This document shows, piece after piece, positions 41,498-51,535 of a stretch of 64,000 bases of DNA. The DNA is taken from contig CP048725.1 in assembly GCA_022641835.1 (NCBI GenBank), forward strand, positions 310,001 to 374,000, given 5' to 3'. This DNA comes from Petasospora fabianii. Its lineage: Eukaryota > Ascomycota > Saccharomycetes > Phaffomycetales > Wickerhamomycetaceae. Position numbers and translations under genes: made by a program. The notes below the pieces were generated by a model. It worked only from the letters and a program-made list of their open reading frames with translations. It ran no database searches and had not been told where the DNA came from. Position 1 is the first letter of the stretch; each line of letters begins with the position of its first letter.

Positions 41498-42214
41498 ATG
41501 TTTAAAAGACAAGTGACATCACGCATCGCTTCACTTTCACGCTCGAATCCCGCATATCAGCGTCAGCTTACCCAATTCGTCCCCATTGCACCAAAGCCTA
41601 AGCCATTCAGAACAATACTCCAGGGCGTTGCCGTTGTCGCTTGTACAGTTGGAGTATGGGTGGGCTATAACGTTTCATCGGGGAAGACGTGTTTCTTGCC
41701 AATGTGGGTCTCCAAATCTAAGACTACACCGAAGGCAGATGACATTGATCTGAAGTATGTCAAGTGTGTAGCGGAGGAACAGATCCTCGAACGCTTGTCG
41801 CTGAGTGAACTGATCCAGAGACAGTTCAGATTACCGCTTAAAACACGTTTGCATGATGATTTTCAAGTATGGATGGAGGAGAAAGACGCGAGTGTTAAGG
41901 GTATTGAGGTGAGGCCAGGATGGAAAGCTAAATTTGTCAAAAAGCCCGTGAATGTTAAGGCTGATTTTGATGTACTGATGGAGAATCTGGGAGGAGAAGA
42001 AAAATTCGAGATTCCTGTGATAAATTCATCCAAGAACAAAGATGACACATATTTCTTAGGCACTGTGACCATTGAGGGTCAGAACGGACACACTGCAGAT
42101 GTTGTGTTTAAGGGTATCTTTGACAGAGAGCACGCCAGACAGGCGAGAATCACGAAGGCCCATCTTATTATCGTAGTGGATGGTAAAAAAAGACGTGATA
42201 TCCTTTGGGATTGA
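41498..42214 (+). CDS. Probable mitochondrial single-span membrane protein
   Basis: From the ATG at 41498 the product has 238 residues. The N-terminus MFKRQVTSRIASLSRS is basic, serine-rich and free of acids, like a mitochondrial presequence. One hydrophobic span follows at about 38-57 (LQGVAVVACTVGVWVGY). The remaining 180 residues form a soluble alpha/beta-type domain with FLGTVTIEGQNGHTADVVFKG and an HARQARITKAHLIIV stretch. The arrangement fits a protein facing the intermembrane space or matrix. It may be related to Aim39, but I am not certain. An ATG further upstream (41453) is in frame but would hide the presequence. Confidence 0.75.
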   Translation: MFKRQVTSRIASLSRSNPAYQRQLTQFVPIAPKPKPFRTILQGVAVVACTVGVWVGYNVSSGKTCFLPMWVSKSKTTPKADDIDLKYVKCVAEEQILERLSLSELIQRQFRLPLKTRLHDDFQVWMEEKDASVKGIEVRPGWKAKFVKKPVNVKADFDVLMENLGGEEKFEIPVINSSKNKDDTYFLGTVTIEGQNGHTADVVFKGIFDREHARQARITKAHLIIVVDGKKRRDILWD

Positions 42215-42290
42215 TCTAGTGGTGCTGAAGTCACATTAAAGGTCATTTCATTATTATTACAAGGTTTCAGTATTCTTGTTCATATAGCTT

Positions 42291-43112
42291 TCAAAAATCG
42301 TCATCAAGATCAGCCCAATTAATAGTTCCAGCGGTGTTTACTTTCTCAATAAGATCGTCAAGTTCCTTCTGAGCAGCTTTCTGAGAAGACACCCTATCGG
42401 CTTCAGAAACTTTTTTCTTGGGCTCGGTTGCGTGCTTGTCATCAACTTTAGAACCTGGCTTACCGGAGTCCCACTCTGTTCCACGTGAGACCTTCTTCTC
42501 TCTGTTTCGTTGCCTTTCCAAATCTCTTTCCCTTCTGGAGTCTTCTTTGCTTTTCTTCGAAGTAGCCTCTGGAGATCCCAATGAGATTCCAATCCTTGAT
42601 GCAAAATCCTGGGCAGCCTTTGTTGGTTTGATTCTATCATCCTCATCATCATGACGGACATCATCGCGCCATTGCGGCTCAGTAGAAGGACGACGATGTG
42701 TCTTTTTGGATTTGCTACTCTTCTTCGGACTAGTTGGACCGCGTACTGGTGTTTCATGCCGTGTAGGTGGGGCTGTCTTGATACTCAATTCATTAAGTCT
42801 CTTAAGAAGAGCGTTTTCCTCCTTTGCAGGTTCAGATTTGGCTCTTTCTACTTCTTCACTAACTCTCTTTTCCTCTTCGGCAGCTTTCTTCTTAGCAAGT
42901 TGACGTTCCCTTATGGCTTTCATACGCTGCTCAGCCTCATTATCAATAATTGGCTGCGGCTTATCTGCTGTTGTCTCTGGCTCCTCTGCATCTGCCCATT
43001 TCGAAACGAGTGCTTGGCCCTTCTTGACGGTGACGGTCTTCTTGTGAGTATCTTGCAATTGAGCAGCTTCAACGAGTTGCGGGTCGTCAGCCCATTTGGA
43101 AGCGAGTGCCAT
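42291..43112 (-). CDS. Unrecognised charged protein with repeated SKWAD motif
   Basis: The 273-residue product is very hydrophilic and probably disordered. The pentapeptide SKWAD occurs twice near the start (about residues 5-9 and 37-41), and a related NWADLDDDF ends the protein. Between them are a Lys/Glu-rich coiled coil (62-110), a Pro/Ser/Lys segment, and a second Arg/Lys/Glu-rich stretch (185-260). No membrane segment or enzyme motif is visible. Short Trp-containing motifs in a disordered chain suggest a docking protein, perhaps of RNA or translation machinery, but this is inference only. It converges on the mitochondrial protein gene. Confidence 0.72.
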   Translation of the reverse strand: MALASKWADDPQLVEAAQLQDTHKKTVTVKKGQALVSKWADAEEPETTADKPQPIIDNEAEQRMKAIRERQLAKKKAAEEEKRVSEEVERAKSEPAKEENALLKRLNELSIKTAPPTRHETPVRGPTSPKKSSKSKKTHRRPSTEPQWRDDVRHDDEDDRIKPTKAAQDFASRIGISLGSPEATSKKSKEDSRRERDLERQRNREKKVSRGTEWDSGKPGSKVDDKHATEPKKKVSEADRVSSQKAAQKELDDLIEKVNTAGTINWADLDDDF

Positions 43113-43617
43113 ATTGTTGTGTTGTGTGGAGGCGGGTGATGCTGTGATGCTGTGAGGATGGCTGGTGATGATGTACAGAGTTTCGTGTTGGATAAAATAT
43201 GTGTGGTGTCTGGGTGATTAGAGAGATGAAGCTGAAGGGGTATTTTAAGAGACAAGGTATGCCAGATGAATTAGAATTGTACCGATATTGCAGAGTGAGG
43301 GAGGGAGTATATGTGTGTAACATAAGTATATCCAACTGTCGGTAATGGACACAAAGATATCACAATTGATCTACGGGTTTGGACCGGCCAAGATCTGTAA
43401 ACGATGAATTGGCGAGGCATCGATGGCATGCCCTGGCTCACCGAACATCTCAACAAAAGATCGAGACGACTTCCGAAAGCACATTGACAAAGAGAAACAC
43501 AACGGACTATTCAGTTAGCCACTAAACAACAAACAACTTCCTACACAAGCTCATCTCTGACTAAATATCCTGCCCTAAGTTTCCTCCAAGAATTGAGTAG
43601 CGCGCCTGCAGCTGCCA

Positions 43618-43627
43618 GCGGTCCCGG
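43618..43627. promoter_or_regulatory. Leu3-like element
   Basis: GCGGTCCCGG matches the Leu3 consensus CCGGNNCCGG at nine of the ten positions (first base differs). Leu3 regulates branched-chain amino-acid genes including ILV5 in S. cerevisiae. The site is 500 bp upstream, so the call is tentative. Confidence 0.35.
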
Positions 43628-43837
43628 CTCCCGTTAGTGGAGGTGTCATCCCAAGTTGACTCTCATTAAAAGAATTGTTGTTAATTAGAGGTCGCGATTT
43701 AATGACTTGGACTACGTGGCCCTCCGAAACCGGGACATGAGAGATAGATGTGAGAAAGTGGCCAGCTAGGGTTGTGCTATCAGTCATCACATCACGCCTG
43801 CAAAGCTCGCAGCTAATAACTCACCACACGGCCAATG

Positions 43838-43844
43838 TGACTCA
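43838..43844. promoter_or_regulatory. Gcn4 site, distal
   Basis: A perfect TGACTCA, 283 bp upstream of the ILV5 ATG. Gcn4 activates amino-acid biosynthesis genes through this heptamer. Confidence 0.6.
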
Positions 43845-44010
43845 CTGCAACTTACCTTATCGCTAGATATCACAAAAGTCCGCCGTATTAGAGCCCTTTC
43901 CTTTGCTCCCCACATCAAACGGCACGGTGTGACGGGCTGCCTGTCCTTTTAACAGACGCACCCGTCCAATCAGGACACTCCGCGCCCATCCCGTGCGTCG
44001 ACGACAAGTT

Positions 44011-44017
44011 TGACTCA
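44011..44017. promoter_or_regulatory. Gcn4 site, proximal
   Basis: A perfect TGACTCA, 110 bp upstream of the ILV5 ATG and about 25 bp upstream of the TATA box, the expected place for a general-control activating element. Confidence 0.68.
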
Positions 44018-44042
44018 GATCAAAAATTTTCCAGCGCACACG

Positions 44043-44050
44043 TATAAAAA
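44043..44050 (+). promoter_or_regulatory. ILV5 TATA box
   Basis: TATAAAAA lies 77 bp before the ATG, just downstream of the proximal Gcn4 site. Confidence 0.6.
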
Positions 44051-44126
44051 AGTGTTGGCCCGCTTGCCTTTGCACCCGTGCTCACACATCCAAATTCTTT
44101 GCAAACTTTACCAATTGCAAACAACA

Positions 44127-45326
44127 ATGTCTTTCAGAAACGCTTCCCTTCGTCTCGCCCGCGTCGCCGGTGCTAGAGCCGCTGCTTCTGCTACCCAGAA
44201 GAGAGCCCTCTCCGCTATTGCTACCGCTGCTCGTCCAGCCCTCAAGCAGAACACCAAGATTGCTGGTGTCAGAGGTGTCAAGACTATCAAGTTCAACGGT
44301 ACCGATGAGGAGATTGTCTACGAGAGAGCCGACTGGCCAAGAGAGAAGTTGCTCGACTACTTCAAGAACGACACCATGGCCATGATTGGTTACGGTTCCC
44401 AGGGTTACGGTCAGGCCCTTAACATGAGAGACAACGGTCTTAAGGTTATCATTGGTGTTAGAAAGGATGGTGCCTCCTGGAAGGCCGCCATTGAGGACGG
44501 TTGGGTCCCAGGTGAGACTTTGTTCGAGGTTGAGGATGCTATCAAGAGAGGTACCTACGTTATGAACTTGCTCTCTGATGCTGCTCAGTCTGAGACTTGG
44601 GCTTCCATCAAGCCATTGATCACCGAGGGTAAGACTCTTTACTTCTCCCACGGTTTCTCCCCAGTCTTCAAGGACTTGACCCACGTTGAGCCACCAACCG
44701 ATGTTGATGTCATCCTCGTTGCTCCAAAGGGTTCCGGTAGAACCGTCAGATCCTTGTTCAAGGAGGGTCGTGGTATTAACTCCTCTTACGCCGTCTGGAA
44801 CGACGTTTCTGGTAAGGCTCACGAGAAGGCTCAGGCCCTCGCTGTTGCTGTTGGTTCTGGTTACGTTTACCAGACCACTTTCGAGAAGGAGGTCAACTCT
44901 GACTTGTACGGTGAGAGAGGTTGTCTCATGGGTGGTATCCACGGTATGTTCTTGGCCCAGTACGAGGTTTTGAGAGAGAACGGTCACTCCCCATCTGAGG
45001 CTTTCAACGAGACCGTTGAGGAGGCTACCCAGTCCCTTTACCCATTGGTCGGTAAGTACGGTATGGACTACATGTACGATGCTTGTTCCACTACCGCCAG
45101 AAGAGGTGCTCTCGACTGGTACCCAATCTTCAAGAAGGCCTTGAAGCCAGTCTTTGAGGACCTTTACGAGTCTGTCAGAAACGGTTCTGAGACCAAGAGA
45201 TCCTTGGAGTTCAACTCTCAGGCTGACTACAGAGCTAAGCTCGAGGAGGAGTTGGTCACCATCAGAAACATGGAGATCTGGAGAGTTGGTAGAGAGGTCA
45301 GAAAGCTCCGTCCAGAGAACAACTAA
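44127..45326 (+). CDS. ILV5: Acetohydroxyacid reductoisomerase, mitochondrial
   Basis: This 399-residue enzyme catalyses the second common step of valine and isoleucine synthesis: Mg-dependent alkyl migration and NADPH reduction of acetohydroxyacids. The N-terminal 50 residues are Arg/Ala/Ser-rich without acids, a mitochondrial presequence. The nucleotide-binding loop is GYGSQGYGQALNMRDNG, and the metal-binding helix carries DLYGERGCLMGG. The C-terminal knotted domain contains EEATQSLYPLVGKYGMDYM. In S. cerevisiae Ilv5 also packages mitochondrial DNA. The start at 44127 follows a short leader after the TATA box; upstream in-frame codons do not begin with ATG. Strong codon bias suggests abundance. 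Confidence 0.97.
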   Translation: MSFRNASLRLARVAGARAAASATQKRALSAIATAARPALKQNTKIAGVRGVKTIKFNGTDEEIVYERADWPREKLLDYFKNDTMAMIGYGSQGYGQALNMRDNGLKVIIGVRKDGASWKAAIEDGWVPGETLFEVEDAIKRGTYVMNLLSDAAQSETWASIKPLITEGKTLYFSHGFSPVFKDLTHVEPPTDVDVILVAPKGSGRTVRSLFKEGRGINSSYAVWNDVSGKAHEKAQALAVAVGSGYVYQTTFEKEVNSDLYGERGCLMGGIHGMFLAQYEVLRENGHSPSEAFNETVEEATQSLYPLVGKYGMDYMYDACSTTARRGALDWYPIFKKALKPVFEDLYESVRNGSETKRSLEFNSQADYRAKLEEELVTIRNMEIWRVGREVRKLRPENN

Positions 45327-45713
45327 GTTGATCTTTGCTTAGGTTCGCTGTCATGACACTTTCTATTCTTTCCCCTTTACATTTTTCACTTTTCGGTTCA
45401 TCGTTTTCATCATAATGGTCATTGAATGACTTGAGGTTTACAGAGCTGCACTCACCATTTATTTTTGTATCGAGATTCAGCCTATTTATTATTCTTTCCT
45501 GGGGTATCTTTTGGTTTTAAAAAGCTTTTTGCATGAATATTGTTTAATGAAGAGACAAGTTCAGATCAGAATACAGACTACATTGTCTGTGATCTTTAAT
45601 TCGTGGTGTCGCCGTTGTAGTTATTCTCGAGTCTAGAGTTCTATAGTAGAAGTCCATAGTCAAGGGCCTAGGCCTGGGCCCTATTGGCCCTGTGACTGCG
45701 TGGGAAAATATGG

Positions 45714-45726
45714 GGTGTACGGGTGT
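45714..45726 (-). promoter_or_regulatory. Rap1 site
   Basis: The minus strand reads ACACCCGTACACC, a full match to the Rap1 consensus ACACCCRYACAYM. It lies 243 bp before the RPS1 start, typical of ribosomal-protein gene promoters. Confidence 0.7.
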
Positions 45727-45788
45727 CGTGCAAAGACCAAATGTGCACTTACCGAACTTCGCGAATATACTTGCTTTTTTTCTAGCGC

Positions 45789-45795
45789 TTACCCG
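45789..45795. promoter_or_regulatory. Reb1 site
   Basis: TTACCCG is the Reb1 core (CGGGTAA on the other strand). It lies between the Rap1 site and the RPS1 start, where a general regulatory factor would keep the promoter free of nucleosomes. Confidence 0.5.
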
Positions 45796-45968
45796 GCTCA
45801 AGTCCCGCGAAGTCGCGATTTCTGGCGGATCAGTGCTGGCCACTGGTTTTTCCGAGTGGTTGAGGCTCGATTGGGCGCGGGCGCAGAGGTGAAAAATTTT
45901 GAAGATGAAGTCGCCATGAGGGAGAACTAACAACTCTTAATCTGGCCACAACACTTACATACAACACA

Positions 45969-46736
45969 ATGGCTGTCGGTAAGAACAAAAGATTGTCTAA
46001 GGGAAAGAAGGGTTTGAAGAAGAGAGTGGTGGACCCATTCACCAGAAAGGACTGGTTCGATATCAAGGCCCCATCCACCTTCGAGAACAGAAACGTTGGT
46101 AAGACCCTCGTTAACAAGTCCACCGGTTTGAAGAACGCTGCCGATGCTCTTAAGGGCCGTATCATCGAGGTCTCTCTCGCTGATTTGCAGGGCTCTGAGG
46201 ACTACTCCTTCAGAAACATCAAGTTGAGAGTTGACGAGGTTCAGGGTAAGAACTTGCTCACTAACTTCCACGGTATGAACTTCACCTCCGACAAGCTCAG
46301 ATCCATGGTTAGAAAGTGGCAGACTCTCATCGAGTGTAACGTTTCTGCTAAGACCTCTGACGACTACATTGTCAGAGTCTTTGGTATTGCCTTCACCAAG
46401 AGACAGGCCAACCAGATCAAGAAGACCACATACGCTCAGTCCTCCCACATCAGAGCCATCAGAAAGCAGATGACCGAGATCATTACCAGAGAGGTTGCTA
46501 ACTCTACTCTCGCTCAACTCACTTCCAAGTTGATCCCAGAGGTTATTGGTCGTGAGATTGAGAAGGCTACCAAGAACATCTACCCATTGCAGAACGTTCA
46601 CATCAGAAAGGTTAAGTTGCTCAAGCAGCCAAAGTTCGACTTGGGTTCCTTGTTGGCCCTTCACGGTGAGGCTTCCGCTGAAGAGAAGGGTAAGAAGGTT
46701 TCCGCTTTCAAGGATGAGGTTTTGGAGACCGTCTAA
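45969..46736 (+). CDS. RPS1: 40S ribosomal protein eS1 (Rps1/S3A)
   Basis: The 255-residue protein matches the full length of yeast Rps1a/b. The start [20 protein letters not shown], the [12 protein letters not shown] segment, and [16 protein letters not shown] are diagnostic for eS1, which binds 18S rRNA on the 40S platform near the mRNA exit site. The gene has no intron. Codon use is extremely biased. The promoter has Rap1 and Reb1 sites. Confidence 0.97.
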   Translation: MAVGKNKRLSKGKKGLKKRVVDPFTRKDWFDIKAPSTFENRNVGKTLVNKSTGLKNAADALKGRIIEVSLADLQGSEDYSFRNIKLRVDEVQGKNLLTNFHGMNFTSDKLRSMVRKWQTLIECNVSAKTSDDYIVRVFGIAFTKRQANQIKKTTYAQSSHIRAIRKQMTEIITREVANSTLAQLTSKLIPEVIGREIEKATKNIYPLQNVHIRKVKLLKQPKFDLGSLLALHGEASAEEKGKKVSAFKDEVLETV

Positions 46737-47382
46737 ATGAGATGGGATTTTGTTTGCAATTGACGGAGACATCTGATATATGTCTTGTAAAGTGATGATC
46801 AATCTTTACAATGCCATCGATGTTTAACTCCATGATGACAAGCATGACGCTTTTGGGAATGAGTTTAAGGTTTCAGTTTAGTATAGTTTTTTCCTTGTTT
46901 ACTTACCCTAGCTGGTTAATGAGAAGTATAAAAGAGAATACTTGTGTCTTGTAGTTGATATCAAACCTTGGGACCATAGCTTGCTTGGGTGCCCGATCTA
47001 GTGCATACAGCCGCTTCTTGAGCTTGGCTAGACAATTTTCCAAACCCCCAGGACAAGGACAAGAGAGGCTAGGGGCTGGAAGACCCCAAACATGTTTAAG
47101 GGGGACGCCTCTAAGCACGTTGGAGGGGTCCATTTCGCTTACAACACCAGCCACAGTGTGCTCGCGAGTGGCGCGTGTGTGGCTTGGGGGCTGCAAGTCA
47201 TTCCCCGGTGTCACGTGAACTGACAAAAGTTGGGCCAGCAATTGTTCATGAATGGACTGAATCGCCAACGAGTCAGTCTCTAATTATATAAAAGACAGCT
47301 TGTGCCCATTCTGTATGCCTTCTTTTGACACCCACATATTTCTGAGAGATTCCACCACACAACCTCCAATCAATTCCACATA
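46737..47382. promoter_or_regulatory. PRX1 upstream region with STRE elements and TATA box
   Basis: This 646 bp interval contains two stress response elements (AGGGG at 47071-47075 and 47099-47103) and a TATATAAA box at 47285-47292, about 95 bp before the ATG. STREs are bound by Msn2/4-type factors and fit an oxidative-stress gene. Open frames near 46.9-47.2 kb are not convincing. Confidence 0.5.
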
Positions 47383-48066
47383 ATGTCCATTCCAAAGCCA
47401 GCTGGTAACACACTTCGTCTTGGTTCCAAGGCTCCAAACTTCCAGGCCGACACCTCTAACGGCCCAATTGACTTCTACGAGTACACTGGTGACAGCTGGA
47501 CTGTTTTCTTCTCCCACCCAGATGACTTCACCCCAGTCTGTACTACTGAGCTTGGTGCCTTTGCTAAGTTGCAGCCAGAGTTTGAGAAGAGAGGTGCCAA
47601 GTTGATTGGTCTTTCTGCTAACGACTCTTCCTCCCACAAGGCCTGGATCAAGGACATTGATGAGATCACTGGTTCTAAGCTTTCCTTCCCAATTGTCGCT
47701 GACCCAAAGAGAGAGATTGCTACTGCTTACGACATGATTGACTACCAGGATGCTACCAACGTTGATGACAAGGGTGTCCAGTTCACCATCCGTTCCGTCT
47801 TCATCATTGACCCAAAGAAGACCATTCGTCTCATCATCTCTTACCCAGCTTCCACTGGTAGAAACACTGCTGAGGTTTTGAGAGTGTTGGACTCCCTCCA
47901 GCTTGGTGACAAGAACAGAATCACTACCCCAATCAACTGGGTCCCAGGTGATGATGTTATTGTTCACCCATCTGTCTCTAACGACGAGGCTAAGACCCTC
48001 TTCCCAAAGTTCAGAATCATCAAGCCATACTTGCGTTTGACCCCACTTGAGGTTGAGCAGAAGTAA
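47383..48066 (+). CDS. PRX1: 1-Cys peroxiredoxin (Prx6/Prx1 type)
   Basis: The 227-residue enzyme reduces hydroperoxides with a single catalytic cysteine. Cys53 lies in HPDDFTPVCTTE with the conserved Thr50 and Pro51, and the conserved Arg is in IRSVFIID. No other cysteine exists, so it is a true 1-Cys enzyme that needs an external thiol. The C-terminal extension (NWVPGDDVIVHPSVSN) is typical of the Prx6 class. S. cerevisiae Prx1 is 261 residues with a mitochondrial presequence; here the protein starts right at the thioredoxin fold, so a cytosolic location is more likely. Strong codon bias suggests abundance. Confidence 0.93.
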   Translation: MSIPKPAGNTLRLGSKAPNFQADTSNGPIDFYEYTGDSWTVFFSHPDDFTPVCTTELGAFAKLQPEFEKRGAKLIGLSANDSSSHKAWIKDIDEITGSKLSFPIVADPKREIATAYDMIDYQDATNVDDKGVQFTIRSVFIIDPKKTIRLIISYPASTGRNTAEVLRVLDSLQLGDKNRITTPINWVPGDDVIVHPSVSNDEAKTLFPKFRIIKPYLRLTPLEVEQK

Positions 48067-51000
48067 ATTTGTTGTTGAATGTACATATCTAAGTGTCGAG
48101 ACGTACTGGTACCGATCGATGCCTAAGACGAGATGACTATTTAGGAAATTGAAAAAAAAAAGTTACGTTTGAGTTATGACTCTTTGTAGAAGTACTATCA
48201 TTTTATATACCATATAGTGGTTGTTAAGCTGAGAACTTAATAAGTCGGGTACTAAAACGCGCATGTGACACAGAGGAAATGGAGACGTGTCTACGCTCGA
48301 CTCCAAACAAAGTCGGGAGCGCGTCGAAGATAATAAGTTGTATGCGTTAGATTGCTAATGGTGTTGGAACTTCGAGAAAAGTGACAGCTAGTGAGACCTT
48401 CCTGGCATCACGTTGATGATGCTGTGGTTGTGCATTGCAGGTCCTGCAAAGATTGGCTTTGACAGGCAAACTTATCACGGCATTCCCTTCACATCAGACA
48501 TAGAGGGCATTTGGATCTCCTGGGGAGTTGCACGCTATTAACTACTAGTAATGAACCTTTAAAGCTGCAGAGATGATCATAACGGAAGATCTTCAGTCTG
48601 CGACAGTGCTGATTTGGCACGCTTGATCGTCATTTGCTTGGGTAACTACCAACTAATACCCAAATTGGGATGAGGTCTCTCTGCCTTAAATCGTAGATTG
48701 ACATTGCACGAGGGTTTTGCTGTGTACGTGGGGTGTTGCATGTGATGAGTGCATTGCCCAAGACGCGTAGATCTTTGAAGGTAGACAACTTGTTTGATGG
48801 TCGATTTGTCTGGCGTCGTTGGTAGACAGCTCATCAAAGATGGCCACAACGCGTCGCAGGAAAGCAGACCTGGGCAAAAGACGGTAGAAAGGAGGCTAGA
48901 TGTGGTTACTTCACATGTGCAGGACTTCAACTGCCGGGATTTGAGCTACCTGTCAACTGTACAGTCTGAAGAGTATACAGCTGAACCGGCCATCGCGGGT
49001 TGTTTGAAATGCTGTTTCCAGCGTCAAAGTGTGCGTATGATGCCAGCCCCTGTGCACTCCCGATCGCATTTACAGCCTACAGAAGCGTCATGAACGTGTT
49101 ATTCCTGTTGTCACAGAAACATATTTACAGACAAAGAACACCTGGCGTGCCGTGTACAGTGGTAGCACAGAGACACGGACATTGGCGCCTTGACGCGGCG
49201 CATTAGTGCAAGTCACCCTCCACCTTCTGCCACGAGCCGAAGCGGGCTTCACCGGTGGCTACTGGCGCACTACCTACTGGACGGTGCGTCCAGCTGACCA
49301 CTGACCCAACACATTCAGCTGGGACCCTGACCCGGTTACGCGGCCATCTGCGGTTCTTGGCCCCTATAAGATTCCCCCAACAGCTGCTATCTGCACGCCT
49401 CGTCCTCAAAGAGAAATACAGATATGCATCACGCAAATGCCCGCAAGCATTGCATGGTGCAGAAAGATATTGCGGACTGCGGCCCCTTTCCACAATGAGC
49501 GCTGGCAGAAGGGCATAGCTGTGCAGGCTCCGAACACAGACTGTCTGAGATGGTACCCTAAAAATTAGACTAGTTACTGTTCTGGGAAGTCTTCAAGGAC
49601 CAAATGGTTGTCTAGATCCGCCCTTGATAATCCCAGACGATTTTTTTTTTTAATTAGGTGTTTAACGCACATCTTAGGTATTGCCATCTTGCATCTCATG
49701 CACGCGTGCAACCTGGTAACTCCTAAAGATTGAACCAGAAAGCGATATCACAGAAGACTGTTGTTCGAGAAAGCACTCCTTTGAGCCCCTATTCGCTATC
49801 AACGCACAGGGAGTATTACTCTTCACTCGACTACACCTTCTGATCTTTAAAATGATCTAACCCGGAAATTGACAACTTGTCCATGTTGGTGCCCGCCATA
49901 ATTTAGTGAAGTTCACTATGTGAACAAGGAGGAAGATGCACCAGTACTGGCTCTCAAGAAGCAAGCTGTGATGGAGAAGGGTGTTTCACTTCTATCACGT
50001 CCTGCCATCATAGTCGGAGTTGTGCGGCCCCAGACAGCCACACCAAAAACAGTTATCCACAGCTACATCTTCTAAGCGTTGGTCGGAGACTGCAACGATG
50101 CGTTTACAGAGAATGGTTTGTCCATATCTGGGGTTGTCTACAGCAGTCGGAAGCTTCAAAGGTGCGGATTTGAGTGTTGCACAATCAGATGACCTGAAGA
50201 ATAAACGCAAGCTGCTGAGCAAGGAACCTCAACTTCTCGTACCGTAGAATATCTCACGAGCGGCAAGATCGTGGGTGCTGGCTACTATCTGTGTGTGTCA
50301 TGTCAAACTGACGGCTGTCTAAGAAATCTCCGCAAAGAGACCGTGCCTTCGGGGAGAGCTAGAGCTGAAACATAGACTTCGATAAGGTTTACCCAAGCAT
50401 CTGTGTAGTTATCGATTCGAAGAAATAGCAAATAATTTCCGAGGCTTGTTCGTTCGTAAGTCTTGAGATGCGCTGATGTGTTAACGCGTTTATACCTTTA
50501 GCCAGCGCCTTTGGTCCGCGATGTTTCATGGTGATACACCACCGGCATGACTATCAGTACAACATCGCGAGACCCCACTTATACATAGTTCAAAACACGG
50601 GCTCCCTGGTCGCGAGCTGAGTATGTCAGGTGTGAATCTAATCCAAGCTCATCAAACTATAACAATGTTAAGCGCTCTTTTCCTCAGGGTGAGGTTCCTC
50701 TTCCTTATGTATGCGGCGGCGACAGTGGCAATACGAGTAACCAGTCAACTCTAGATTGTCCCTCGAGCAGGACTGAATTAATACGACTCGTACTGTTGGA
50801 ACGCCCATAAGCTTTGCTTGGGCTTAGCCCAAACCAGCACACACCTGAATCAGCCGCATAAGATATGCTCTCACCCCCCACATGGCAAACAACGAGGGAG
50901 GGTGGGGGTGTTTTCCTTTTGATGTACTTTTTAACATACGACTGGGTCTGCCATCTGCAGATTAAAAAATGCGGAGGCGCAAAAACTAGGCGCACTCTGC

Positions 51001-51535
51001 TGCGTCGCGTCGCCCGTTGAAGGCGCTACTTTAATGTCGCATTGTGTTAGTTGGGAAGCGCCATGGGAGTGTGGCACTAAAAGGAGACGGGCAAGGGATA
51101 ATTGAGGGAGAGACACGTATAAAATTCATGAAAAAGCCAAGTTACTGGATGGATCGTTTGTAAGATGCCCGCCATTCTTTGATAGCACCTATTACTCCTC
51201 TGAGAAATGAGGACCCACCAGCTTCTCTGAAGTTGTTAGGCGCAGGTTTATGCACGAAAAGGGTAATTTCTGTGGCAATTGGCGCTTGTAGCTGCAAGAT
51301 TATGTGGGAGCTGCGAGCCATGAGACGCACCGGCCCCATGCTGCTTCACCTTTCAAGTGGCCAAATTGTTTCATGTACCCCCCAATGGTGATACCCACGG
51401 CTGGCGGAGGTCAATTAAAAGCGCACGATATCCCTCGCCGGGTTCCATATGATGCTTATCCTGAAATCAACGTGTAACAAATTCATGACAACGGTCTATT
51501 ATTAACCACTCAACACGCGATATTACGCCTTCGAC
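48067..51535. other. 3.47 kb gene-free interval upstream of the Rme1-like gene
   Basis: This is the longest stretch without a gene. The largest open frames (48646-48930, 48794-49093, 49203-49493, 49255-49518, 50705-50995) are under 100 codons, overlap on opposite strands, and have erratic composition. Small inverted repeats occur (CTGGAC/GTCCAG at 49277-49293; CGCTCGAC/GTC-GAGCG at 48294-48321). TATAAAA at 51118-51124 could be a promoter for the zinc-finger gene with a 410 bp leader containing upstream ATGs. No tRNA, LTR or large inverted repeat was recognised. Confidence 0.55.

Larger units (their letters stand above)
43113..44126. promoter_or_regulatory. ILV5 upstream region
   Basis: This 1.0 kb interval separates ILV5 from the divergent SKWAD-protein gene. 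It contains two perfect Gcn4 sites, a variant TGACTCT at 43657-43663, a Leu3-like element and the ILV5 TATA box (listed separately). The frames open on the minus strand near 43.6-44.0 kb are not convincing genes. Confidence 0.6.
45327..45968. promoter_or_regulatory. RPS1 upstream region
   Basis: This 642 bp interval contains the ILV5 3' end (T-rich, to about 45540) and the ribosomal-protein promoter with Rap1 and Reb1 sites (listed separately). Several short frames on both strands at 45.5-45.9 kb are chance. Confidence 0.6.

Noticed and set aside
48646-49518. Four open frames of 87-99 codons on both strands
   Set aside because: They overlap each other on opposite strands, have erratic composition and no recognisable motif; expected by chance at this G+C.
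50400-50420. GATTCGAA-like sequence resembling a tRNA B box on the minus strand
   Set aside because: The flanking bases do not fit GGTTCGAATCC and no A box or acceptor stem is found nearby.
48067-51535. Point centromere or inverted-repeat centromere
   Set aside because: No CDE-like triad and no long inverted repeat could be found by eye; only kept as an open possibility in the finding on this interval.
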